From: Phytophthora colocasiae
Lineage: Eukaryota > Oomycota > Peronosporomycetes > Peronosporales > Peronosporaceae
DNA length: 64,000 nucleotides
Assembly: GCA_018806915.1 (NCBI GenBank)
Contig: JAGKQI010000102.1
Coordinates: 1,178,001-1,242,000 of the forward strand
Direction of reading: 5' to 3'
Shown here: positions 46,270-55,953 of the stretch, one piece after another
Layout: each line of letters begins with the position of its first letter
Position numbering within the stretch: position 1 is the first letter of the stretch
The notes under the pieces: model-generated
Told to the model about the DNA's origin: nothing
The model's database searches: none
Seen by the model: the letters and a program-made list of their open reading frames with translations, nothing else
Made by a program: the position numbers and the translations under genes

Positions 46270-46547
46270 TGTTGAGGTTAGGGCTCGTTCATAGGGACCA
46301 CCTCTACACCGTGTCTTCTATAAACTAATAATGAAGAGACACGGTACTTTTGACTCTAATAAATTATGTACTAAAATGTCTGTGACATCAGTACGATGAA
46401 TGGTAGAGGCAATTCTAGACTACGTTTCTGAATGCCGCATACTATTTTCTAGTGAGTAGCTATCTACTTTCTTAAACATTAATCTTACTTCTTCTTTTCT
46501 CTCTTCTACCCTACTTCCTTCAAGCTGCGCCCAAGTTCCTCGCAACA
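46270..46547 (+). repeat. 5' LTR of the copia element (278 bp)
   Basis: It is identical to the 3' LTR except for one C/T difference near its end (…AAGTTCCTC versus AAGTTTCTC). Directly after it, GGTCATGAGCCC (46548-46559) could pair with an anticodon-arm sequence of a CAU-anticodon tRNA, as in copia-type half-tRNA priming. Confidence 0.95.
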
Positions 46548-46551
46548 GGTC

Positions 46552-47792
46552 ATGAGCCCTCAGCAAGCCTCAAGTGACGACTTCCCCCGACTCTCTGGTG
46601 CTAAGAATTTCGACGTCTGGAAGGCCCGAGTCAGTGCATCGCTCGATGGCAAGCATCTGCTCGGTTTCGTCACCAAGAAGGATTACAATGGGGTCAGTGA
46701 AGACCAAGATGAAGACTCCGACGACGACCTGGCTGAGTCCGACGACGACGAAGCTGCCTCCAAGCCAAGTTCTCCGGCTGGCATCGACTCGGATGAGGTC
46801 GACTTCGAGGACAGCTCGGATGAGCTGCAGCCCAGCGACGGCGACGACACTCCGCCATCAAAGAAAACCAAGCGCGCTGATCTTCCCATCGTTCGCCCGT
46901 TTGCTGAGCGCGACGCCAGCCGGGATCGCAAACAAGTCAAGCGACGCAAGCCTACCCCGCCGTCTGCTCGACACCTTCGTCGTATGGAAGCGCAAACCAA
47001 GGCTTTCCTGATGAAGACGATGGATGATACTCATATCCGTCTTGTCAAGAACCTGACAACGGCCTTCGACATCTTTCAGGCCATCTGTACCAAGTACGAG
47101 GGTGCAGCCTTTCATGGCGACCCTACTTCATCCAGCACTTCCTTATGGAGATCAAGTATGAAGAAGGCGGTGATCTGACCAGCTTCTTCCTTGAGCTGGA
47201 AAACGCGATGAAAGCCGCGTCTGAAGCAACCGAGTCTCCCTTGACCGATGGGCAGAAGTCATTATACCTGTTCCACTCGATGCCAAAGACTTGGAAGGAT
47301 GATCTCCGAGTTTGGAAAGGTGTGCGGAAGTATATCCCGTATGATGAACTCAAGATGAGTATTGAGACCAAGGTTCGCGAGATCCAAGCTCAAGAACGTT
47401 ACAGCCGCATCAAAGGGACACCTGAGAGTCAAGCAACTCAGGCTGAACGGGCTCTCATTGCTCCTTCTCAGGATTCCGCGTTGGCCGCTCAAGCATCTGT
47501 CCCAGTTGATGTCTGCAGCTACTGTCAGAAACCACGTCACAACATCCGTCAGTGCCGTACTCTGCAGAAGGACTTACGTGATGGATGTGTCAAGGCAGGC
47601 ACTGTTCTTCCTGCCAACTTCGAGTTACGAGGTCCCAAACAACTACCGGTCGCATCCTTACAACAACAACAACCAAGGGCGATCTGGACGTGGAGGTGCA
47701 TCATGGCACCAAAATGGTCGCGGCGGTCGTGGTGGTGAACGTGGCCGCGGTAACTACGGTGGAAATCGCAACACCGGCAACAACAACGGCAA

Positions 47793-47826
<34 letters not shown>

Positions 47827-50800
47827 AACAACAAATCCTCTCGTCGCGATGAAGGTGGATACGATCAGTCACGTCGCAAAGAGACCCTGATTGCAGTTGT
47901 GTCGAATGTACAAACGGCTACATCCGCTATCAGTCTCACGGCGCAACCTAGCCAGGACTTTGATTTCAGCTGGACGATTGACTCAGGTTGCAGCAGCCAC
48001 GTCACGCAACATGTGGAATGGTTCAAGACTAAAACACCTGCAAGCGGAGGCATCACTGTCGGTGGAAAATCGCAAGTCCCCATCGAAGCTATTGGTACTG
48101 TAGAGCTCCAGATCACGGACTCCAAGGGCCAACTGCGGACGCTCACGCTTCACGATGTCCTCCTTGCGCCGAAACTGCAGTACAACCTGCTGTCAGTCGC
48201 TGCCGCTGTCGACGATGACTTCCGTTTTGGCTTTAAACGTACTATGTGTACTGTCCAAACAAACCACCGCTTCTCGATCAAGGCGATGAAATCCGCGACA
48301 TCGAAGCTCTACCAATTCGAAGCCTCTCCACTGCCGAAGGCCGAAGCTCACGTGGCTACCACAGGTAAGTCGACTCGACTCATGCTACTACACAAACGTC
48401 TTGGTCATCCTAACATCCGTGTTTTACAGGCACTCACTAAAGACCAAGCTCTTCATGGACTGGATGCACCAGCTGTAGTTAGACCAGATTCTTTCTTTTG
48501 CACAGCATGTACTTACGCGAAGTCACACCGCGCTCCTTTTCCATCCAATAGACATGTTGAACGCTCTACTAGCCCCTTACATAAAGTTCACTCTGATATT
48601 TGTGGCCCTCTTCCCGTCCCAAGCCTTGGCGGCTGCCGCTACTTCGTCGTCTTCATTGACGACTTCAGTCGCTACATGTTTACCTATCCGATGAAGGCAC
48701 GTAGTGAACTCTACTCATGCTACAAAGACTTTCGCATGAAAGCTTTGAATATATTCCGAAGTGATGTTCATACTCTTGAATATCTCTTGCCACCGCCGGA
48801 TGTGGACATCCAGGCCTTGCAGGCTGACAACGCTAAAGAGTACGAGAAACTGGGACGCGTTATTTTTTCTAAGTATGGAACGCACGCTCAATTTACCAAT
48901 GCTTATACACCACAACAGAATGGTGTTGCGGAACGCCGCATGCGCACAATCATGGAACGTGTACGAGCGCTACTGTTAGATGCCTCGCTCCCCAAACCAC
49001 TCTGGGCAGAATGTGTTACACATGTTACGACACTCCTCAACATGACACCAAGCGCTAACACACAGGATTGCACACCGTTTGAGTTGTGGTACAATCGAAA
49101 GCCGACTGTTCAATATCTGAAAGTGTTTGGCTGTGCTGCGTATGTCCATATCAACGACATCTACAGGGACAAACTTGATCCCCGTGCCAAACTGTGTATC
49201 TATCTCGGAATTCCCGAGCACAAGAAAGGATATCGACTCATGGATGTCAAAACCCATGGTGTCGTTTACAGTCGAGATGTGGTTTTCAATGAGATTGACT
49301 TTCCGACTATTAAAAATATTGAGGTAACGTCGGGACCGCTCCAGCTACCGGATCACCTAACTGAAGCGCCTATTATTGCTGACGAACTTCCAGCATTTGT
49401 TCCATCGGAAACACAAGCCTATCCATCCCAGCCTGAATCTCCAGGTAACTCAGTTGTAGAACCACAATCTGCATCTACTTCCGCTTCGAACCAGCTTCCT
49501 TCTCTTGGGAGGCTCTGGAACGTGGCGTCTTGACATACTCTTTTGTTACGGAGACGCCGTCACAACCGTCGACCACAAGTGTAAAACGCCCACGGTATGA
49601 CGAAGAAATCGATCTAGGCGCGTTAAACTCCCTTGAAGACATCCAGGAAGTAGAGGAACGCACATGTCTTGTTCTTAGCCTACTTGCAATTCGTCATGTG
49701 CCGGAACCAAAAACGTACCATGCGGCGATGCGCTCGTCTTACGCAAATAAGTGGCACGCAGCTGCTGACTCGGAATACCAGTCCCTAATGACCAACCAGA
49801 CGTGGATCCTGGTACCTCCTCCCAGTAACCGCAAAGTACTCCAAAACCGGTGGGTATTTGTTGTTAAATACACTGGCTCAGGAGAAATCGATCGCTTTAA
49901 AGCTCGGTTAGTTATCAAAGGCTTCTTACAGCAATATGGCGTTGATTACGATGAGATATTTGCCCCCGTCATCCGTATGGAAGTCCTACGCCTGCTACTA
50001 ACGATTGCAGCTCTTCTTGACTTTGAAATTCACCAGATGGATGTCAAGACAGCGTTTCTCAACGGAACCCTTGACGAGGAAATATATATGAAACAACCAG
50101 AAGGGTTTGTAGTTCCTGGAAAGGAAGGCCTCGTTTGTAAACTTCTCAAAAGTCTTTACGGTCTAAAACAGGCACCTCGTATCTGGTATCAAACCTTGTC
50201 CGCTTTCTTGGAAAGCCTTGGATTCCACAAACTGATTAAAGATCGATGTGTTTTCATGGCAACACTCGAAGGCGAGACATGTTACGTAGCAGTCTATGTT
50301 GATGACTTACTGATCATTGCACCAACTGTCAACCTCGTATGTCAGATCAAATCTGCCTTGAACAAAAGATTCTCCATGACAGATTTAGGGGAGGTGAAGT
50401 ACATTCTCGGCTGGTCAATCGAACGAAACCGCGAAGCCCGAACGATATTTATCCACCAACGCAAGTATGCACGCACAGTGTTAGATCGCTTTAAAAACCT
50501 TGTAACATATCCAGTGGCAACTCCATCAGACCGTAATGCCAAACTTACAACTCAAATGCAACCAAATACACAACTTGAAAAAGAGCAAATGGAAGGTATT
50601 CCCTACCGTGAAGTTGTAGGTAGTGTCATGTATCTCATGGTTGGCACAAGACCCGATCTAGCATTCTACATGCGCGATGTCAGCCAATTCCTTGCTAATC
50701 CTGGGCAGGAACATTGGAAAGCAGTGATTAGGGCTTAAGTACCTCTCAGGTACAGACGACCTTGGTCTCTTACTGGGAGGGTCAAAGTTGGTCAATGCAG

Positions 50801-51299
50801 CAAACCTTGCAGACCACCTCACGGCGTACACTGATTCAGACTATGCCAATTGCCCTGACACAAGACGCTCTGTTGGTGGCTACATCACTATGGTAGACCA
50901 AAGCCCAATCTCCTGGCTTTCGAGGAAGCACCACACAGTTGTGCTCTCGACAACAGAAGCAGAATACATTGCACTATGTCACTGCATGCAGGAGTTAATT
51001 TTTCTTAAGCTACTGCTCAAAGAACTTGGTTTTTTAACCTCAAAAGCAGTCAAGATTCAAGAAGACAATCAAAGCTGTATTAAGATCTCGAATAATCCGG
51101 AATTACACGGAGATCAAAGCATATTGATATTCGATATCATTTTGTACAAGAGAAGGTTGAGCGACATGAATTTAGTATTGTATACTGCAACACCAAAGCG
51201 ATGGTAGCAGACATTTTTACTAAAGCGCTTGATAAGCACCAATTTCGAGACTTAAGAAACAAGTTAGGTATGCACTCTCTTGCTAAACTTAACAGTTAA
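46552..51299 (+). pseudogene. Gag-Pol of the copia element, frame-broken
   Basis: The frame starts at ATG 46552, only four bases after the LTR. Gag has an acidic stretch (DEDSDDDLAESDDDE) and, after a frame change near 47150, a CSYCQKPRHNIRQC knuckle (about 47515-47560). After another change near 47650 come an Asn/Gly repeat, protease (WTIDSGCSSHVT, near 47975), integrase (HKRLGHPN, SDICGPLP, IDDFSRY, PQQNGVAERR) to 49533, then reverse transcriptase in a new frame (LNGTLDEEIYMKQPEGF, YVDDLLI) to 50738, and RNase H (DSDYANCPDTRRSVGG, STTEAEY) to the final stop at 51299. At least four frame breaks. Confidence 0.9.
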
Positions 51300-52720
51300 G
51301 CCTACTTTAAAATACACGATAAATTTCATCATTCATATATTACTTCACAACTTATAAAGAGTCACGTAGTAACATGAGTTTTTCCCTTTAAGAGATTTAA
51401 CAGTAAAAGGTTTTCTCATTTACTTACGGTAAGGTTTTATACTCAAAGAGTTTTCCCTGGCACACAGCCGCCAAATTTACATTTACTTTTACACAAAAAC
51501 AAAACGTGAAGAAACAAGAATGAAAATATATTTAGAACTTAATCAAAAAGTACAACCGCTGACGAACTGGACAAAGTCGTTTCTGCGACCTCCGTTGACC
51601 TACTTGTCGACAAATTTACAGCGTCCTCAAAATCCGTCCTCAACAAGCAGTTAATACGGACACTTCTTACGTCGACGCTGTCGCTCGGTTATGGACCCTT
51701 TTGGCGAAATGTGGCCAGTGGTCGACGGGATTGAATGCTGCGTCGAAATTCGGCACTGTTAATGCCGTAGTCGTTGACCCGGTGTATGTAGATGGACTTG
51801 TAGCAGATGAACATCCTGCTCCGAGGTCGAAATCGAGCCTGTAGTTGTCTCCGTAACCGTAGCCATTCTTGATGTACCAGTTGGATTGAAACTTGTAAAA
51901 GTTGCCTTTGAAAAATATTCCATAGTTGCTACAGTCCTTACGGGCAACCTGTGCTGACCGATGCATGATCTCTGAAGCTGGCGTTTAATAACTGAGCCCC
52001 AGACCAATCTGCACGGTCACCACGGTCACCAGTACGGTACAGTAGGTTGTACGAAGTGCCGAGCTCTGGAAATGCTGCACAGGGTCGAATGGCTCTCTTC
52101 CTTACGCTGGCGAAGTTCTTCAGACGCAGGAGACGCTGGACTGGCCCCAGGAGCTTATGTACTTGACTTGGAAACGCTGTGCACGCTGAGGAAGGGCTGT
52201 GATGCTTCGGAGTGAGATGAATTGAAAATGAGCTCTACAGTCTTTCATAACATAGCAAGTAGCCTTTGCCTAACTGCAGAGAGCACGTGGGACCTGATGG
52301 CACCTTTTTAACATGCGTTTCTTAAACGCTTGGCCTTAGTAGATGTAGTAGCCTACGTTGCCACGCACGTGCAGATAAGACAACCACATGTATTATATAA
52401 CTTCAACAATTGTACCCTCATAATTTATGACTGTCAAAACTAATTCGTTTTGAACATTTGGCTCACTGTCTATTCTGCCACCTGCTGCACAGGTGGCCAA
52501 ATGACGATTTGGACTCTGCCTCGCCAGATAACTGCCCTGGCGAGTAGAGTCCAAATCCGGTCTCCGTTTGGCCGTAGGGCGCTTCAAAAACGAAAAATAC
52601 TTGATTTCGTGTAGCCATTTTGTGAATTGACTGAACACTTTTAACAGGGTTTTAACAGACCAATCAAAACACGTGTATTTTATTATCTAATGATGTTCCC
52701 TGATGTCGATCCAGGGAGGC
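51300..52720. other. Extra 3' region of the copia element with an antisense open frame
   Basis: This 1.4-kb stretch has no pol similarity. On the minus strand a 99-codon frame (51967-51667, MHRSAQVARKDCSNYG...) has protein-like composition, rich in Tyr, Phe, Asn and Gly (NGYGYGDNYRLDFDLGAG), unlike the surroundings. I do not recognise it; it may be a captured fragment of a host gene. An A/T-rich part follows the RNase H stop. A hairpin lies at 52507-52556. Confidence 0.5.
52507..52556. repeat. Near-perfect hairpin, about 20-bp arms
   Basis: The left arm 52507-52527 (ATTTGGACTCT...CTCGCCAG) pairs with the right arm 52537-52556 (CTGGCGAG...GAGTCCAAAT) with one mismatch/indel around the middle and a 9-base loop. 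A second smaller hairpin GCCACCTG/CAGGTGGC is at 52477-52497. Both lie inside the copia element upstream of its 3' LTR. Confidence 0.75.
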
Positions 52721-52998
52721 TGTTGAGGTTAGGGCTCGTTCATAGGGACCACCTCTACACCGTGTCTTCTATAAACTAATAATGAAGAGACACGGTACTT
52801 TTGACTCTAATAAATTATGTACTAAAATGTCTGTGACATCAGTACGATGAATGGTAGAGGCAATTCTAGACTACGTTTCTGAATGCCGCATACTATTTTC
52901 TAGTGAGTAGCTATCTACTTTCTTAAACATTAATCTTACTTCTTCTTTTCTCTCTTCTACCCTACTTCCTTCAAGCTGCGCCCAAGTTTCTCGCAACA
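52721..52998 (+). repeat. 3' LTR of the copia element (278 bp)
   Basis: Near-identical to the 5' LTR, preceded by a purine-rich CCAGGGAGGC. On its minus strand it now provides the last nine codons and stop (52971) of the truncated paralogue 2. Confidence 0.95.
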
Positions 52999-53726
52999 GG
53001 TACGAAGCACGAGTGTAACTCGAGATCGGCAAGCTGCTCGTCCACGGGCTCGGTGCGCTCATTTAAGTGGTTGCGCCAGGCGTCGAGCTTGAGCCCGCCC
53101 GGCAGGTTGCGCTCGTTCTTGTCTCGCCGACGTCGCTGTACCAATCGACGCAAGCTGCAGCTGGATGAACATGGGCTGCCTTTGAAAATCATGTAGGCCA
53201 AAAGTGGGAATAACACGGCTGCTGCCGCTATAAGGCTACTCGAACTCAAACCCCCAGCTCCACTTGGCAGGCACTTTGTTGCCTGGGTCGAAATGTGTTC
53301 ACATCGAGAGATACAAACGCATCCGTTGGAGCCAACACACACAGCAGGTGCGTTGCCACGGCGACAAGTAAAACAGGCTGGATTGATGCTGCTGCAGTAC
53401 TTGGCTTCATCGCTGGCGAAGAATTGTGCGTTGGTAAGCTCATTCGAGGAAGACCCAGTTACTACAGTCTCAGTGACAGCTAAGCTTGCACTTGATACAC
53501 AACGGCCGCTGGAGACTTCGACTGCGCAGCCAGCACGCGATAGACACGTCTGGCAAGTGACAGTATACCAACAGCTACCGCTGTATTCGTCCTGCCCACA
53601 TGGGTCGGTGGTGTTCACTACTGATGTCGAGACGTCCGCCGAGCTAAAGGATGCCGAACTCGATTGCGCGCGTACATCAATCGACAACATGAGCACTACG
53701 ACAGCGATGAGTGTTGAAGTAGCCAT
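52971..53726 (-). CDS. Cysteine-rich type I membrane protein, paralogue 2, 3'-truncated by copia
   Basis: Single exon. Start chosen at MATSTLIAVVVLMLSIDVRAQ, a good signal peptide; a longer in-frame Met (53789) would place it internally. The ectodomain has paired cysteines (CWYTVTCQTCLSRAGC, INPACFTCRRG, NGCVCISRC) with the same spacing style as paralogue 1. A membrane span (SLIAAAAVLFPLLAYMIF) is followed by a basic stretch (RRLVQRRRRDKNER) and the shared tail motif LDAWRNHLNER...LADLELHSCF. Genuine sequence ends at the GGTAC duplication (52999-53003); the frame then reads nine residues of LTR to a stop. The native end is at 46093-46269. The signal peptide, ectodomain and span are intact, so a truncated protein may still be made. 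Confidence 0.82.
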   Translation of the reverse strand: MATSTLIAVVVLMLSIDVRAQSSSASFSSADVSTSVVNTTDPCGQDEYSGSCWYTVTCQTCLSRAGCAVEVSSGRCVSSASLAVTETVVTGSSSNELTNAQFFASDEAKYCSSINPACFTCRRGNAPAVCVGSNGCVCISRCEHISTQATKCLPSGAGGLSSSSLIAAAAVLFPLLAYMIFKGSPCSSSCSLRRLVQRRRRDKNERNLPGGLKLDAWRNHLNERTEPVDEQLADLELHSCFVPVARNLGAA

Positions 53727-53959
53727 CGCTGAGCGTTCGGCAGTGCCGACACTGGGAAACGGGCAGCAAATCGGTAGTGAAGCGGGCATTCAAAACGTTC
53801 TTCAAATAAACAAGGGAAGCACGGCAACGTGATCAACAACATATCCTTCTCGAGAGCAACTGCATCCCTATTGATTTAACGCGACTGGTACCAGCTAGCA
53901 AGCTCCAGCAGGCAGCAGTCTCGGCGTATTGCTTCCATCTTGATATGGCAGTTGTGACG

Positions 53960-55207
53960 TTACGGCTCGTGAATCTTCTCGAGGCGCGTGATGGCCTCTT
54001 CGATAGCCTCGTCCGTCTTGCAGTAAGCAAAACGTGCCCACTGGCTGCCTTCAGCCTTGTTTTCAGCACAGAAGAACGCCGTGTTTGGGATCGCCGTTAC
54101 ACCCTTGGTAATAGTGAGCCAGCGGCAGAACGCCCAGTCATACGACATGCCAGGCTCAATAAAACTTTCGGGTACCTTCACAGCTGAAATGTCCGAGTAA
54201 AGGAAAATACCTCCTCCAGGCGTGATAGGGATAATGCCTACATCCACTAAGGCACGGCTAAGTCGGTCGCGCTTTTGCTTGTACTGATCCGCAACGAACG
54301 CGTAAAAGGTGGGGAATCCCTTGTACGGTTTCTCAGCCAGCTCCAGCATGTTGGCTACAGCCTCCTGGAAGGGTGTAGCGACACTGAACTGGATCCAGTT
54401 GTTGGCGAGATAGATCCCCTTAATCAAATTGCTGGGGCCAATCGCCCAACCCACCTTCCATCCAGTTACGGAGAAGGTCTTGCCTGCACTCGAGACCGTG
54501 AGCGTGCGTTCCCACATGCCATCAATGTTAGCGATCCGCACGTGCTTCTTGCCATCAAACAGAATATGTTCGTACACCTCGTCCGAAATGATGATCACAC
54601 GCGGATACTGACGCACGTACTTCGCAATGAGTTCCAACTCTTCCGCTGTGAACACTTTGCCCGTCGGGTTGTGTGGATTGTTGAGGAGAACAGCACGAGT
54701 CTTGGACGTAAAAGCTGCTGCCAGCGTCGGCTCATCAATGTAGAACTCCTTAGCACCCGTTTGGTCGCAACTGCGTACGTGCAGCGGCACATATCGGCAC
54801 ACACCTCCAGCCATTTGCACCTGAGCTGCGTAGATGTCGAAGGCTGGCTCAAATACGACCACCTCATCTCCAGGCTGCACGAACGAATTGACGGCAGCGT
54901 AAATCGTCTCGGTGGCACCGACACCCACCGCAATCTCATTACTCCAATTGATCTCGCGATTAAGCTCCTTGGAATATTTCTTGGCCAGCACCTCCACGAG
55001 CTTCTTGTGGCCCTGCGGACGAGCGTATTGGTTGAAATCGGCGTCTAGTGCATCCTTGGCCGCCTGCTTGACAAAGTCTTCGCAGCGCCAGTCTGGAAAC
55101 CCCTGGCCCAGATTCACCGCCTTGTGCTCCAGAGCCAGAGGAGTGAACTCGTGCCAGACCGTCGGCTGGTCGAAGCCATCGAGGCGCTTGGCGAGCTGCT
55201 CTGCCAT
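53960..55207 (-). CDS. Kynurenine aminotransferase / cysteine-S-conjugate beta-lyase-like
   Basis: A PLP fold-type I aminotransferase, 415 aa from MAEQLAKRLDGFDQPTVWHEF. Diagnostic motifs: NLGQGFPDW, QYARPQGHKKLVE, GATETIYAAVNSF, VLLNNPHNPTGKVF, ISDEVYEHILFDG and SSAGKTFSVTGWKVGW with the PLP-binding Lys. These are the marks of KYAT1/KYAT3-type enzymes, which transaminate kynurenine or glutamine with 2-oxoacids. The frame is open a further 68 codons upstream, but that part has no family similarity and includes a CCAAT box (near 55268), so it is treated as 5' flank. No introns. Substrate preference cannot be read from sequence alone. Confidence 0.93.
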   Translation of the reverse strand: MAEQLAKRLDGFDQPTVWHEFTPLALEHKAVNLGQGFPDWRCEDFVKQAAKDALDADFNQYARPQGHKKLVEVLAKKYSKELNREINWSNEIAVGVGATETIYAAVNSFVQPGDEVVVFEPAFDIYAAQVQMAGGVCRYVPLHVRSCDQTGAKEFYIDEPTLAAAFTSKTRAVLLNNPHNPTGKVFTAEELELIAKYVRQYPRVIIISDEVYEHILFDGKKHVRIANIDGMWERTLTVSSAGKTFSVTGWKVGWAIGPSNLIKGIYLANNWIQFSVATPFQEAVANMLELAEKPYKGFPTFYAFVADQYKQKRDRLSRALVDVGIIPITPGGGIFLYSDISAVKVPESFIEPGMSYDWAFCRWLTITKGVTAIPNTAFFCAENKAEGSQWARFAYCKTDEAIEEAITRLEKIHEP

Positions 55208-55953
55208 GTTGCACGTCAAACGAAGATTGATGGAGGAAACGTGGGGCCAAACTTTGGTTAAATGAACGAGCCAATCAGAGATCGTGCTGACTACAGCTAA
55301 GGATCGATCTTGCATCAACGATGTAGATTGGAAGAGTAGAAGTTGCTCCACCGATACCTTTGCACTGCGGTTGCAGCACTGGTTGAAGACGCTGCGGCAG
55401 GCGTGAATCACTGCTGAGCAGTTGCTGACTCCAACTAACGATCAGGTAGATCGCTGCATTTCTCGATGGTTCTAGCTTCGACGGTCTATTTTATTGTAAG
55501 ACGCCACTGGAGTTGTGGTTGATACCGCGAGCCAACAGTCTGCGGACACCGCTTTGGATAATGAGAGTCAATTGACATGGGGAGGAAGTTTAGCGGGGAA
55601 TCATCACTCGGTCACAGTTCCAAAACGAACACCATTCGGTGGTGAGAACACTAATCGAGCAGAAGACTAATTCATCACCAAGTTGGACAACGTTCGAGAG
55701 GCTAGTGGTGATTCAAAAGCAACGAGCGAAATATCTTGTGGCTATCATGTCGGATGAAGCATTCCCTTAATCTGACTCGTGTTTTGAAACTAGTTTGTAT
55801 TGGTTTCAGTAAGTTCATACTGAAAACAAATTCTACTGGCCAACACAATCATTTGATCGTCATCATCATTACTCGTCTCAAGTCTCCACGCGCCTCAGTT
55901 GTCAATTCTTCCCTTCGAAGCACCATCGACCACGACCAACTAACTGCACCGTC
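55208..55953. other. Divergent promoter region, no gene seen
   Basis: About 750 bp between the divergent aminotransferase and aldo-keto reductase genes. A CCAATCAG box is at about 55267-55274. No coding frame of note. Confidence 0.45.

Larger units (their letters stand above)
46270..52998 (+). mobile_element. Ty1/copia LTR retrotransposon, 6.7 kb, defective
   Basis: 5' LTR 46270-46547 and 3' LTR 52721-52998, each 278 bp and differing by one base that I can see; LTRs run TGTTGAGG...CGCAACA. The flanks carry a perfect 5-bp duplication GGTAC (46265-46269 and 52999-53003). The interior order is Gag with CCHC knuckle, protease, integrase, reverse transcriptase, RNase H, which is copia order (integrase before RT). 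Several frameshifts break it. A further 1.4 kb lies between the RNase H stop (51299) and the 3' LTR. The insertion site is inside the last coding part of membrane-protein paralogue 2, in opposite orientation to that gene. Confidence 0.95.

Noticed and set aside
47760..47845. AACAACGGC repeats considered as a CRISPR-like or regulatory array
   Set aside because: It is a trinucleotide-based Asn/Gly coding repeat inside copia gag; no spacer structure. No CRISPR array was seen anywhere in the window.
54275..55048. 257-codon plus-strand frame opposite the kynurenine aminotransferase
   Set aside because: Antisense shadow of a clear PLP enzyme; no domain or signal.
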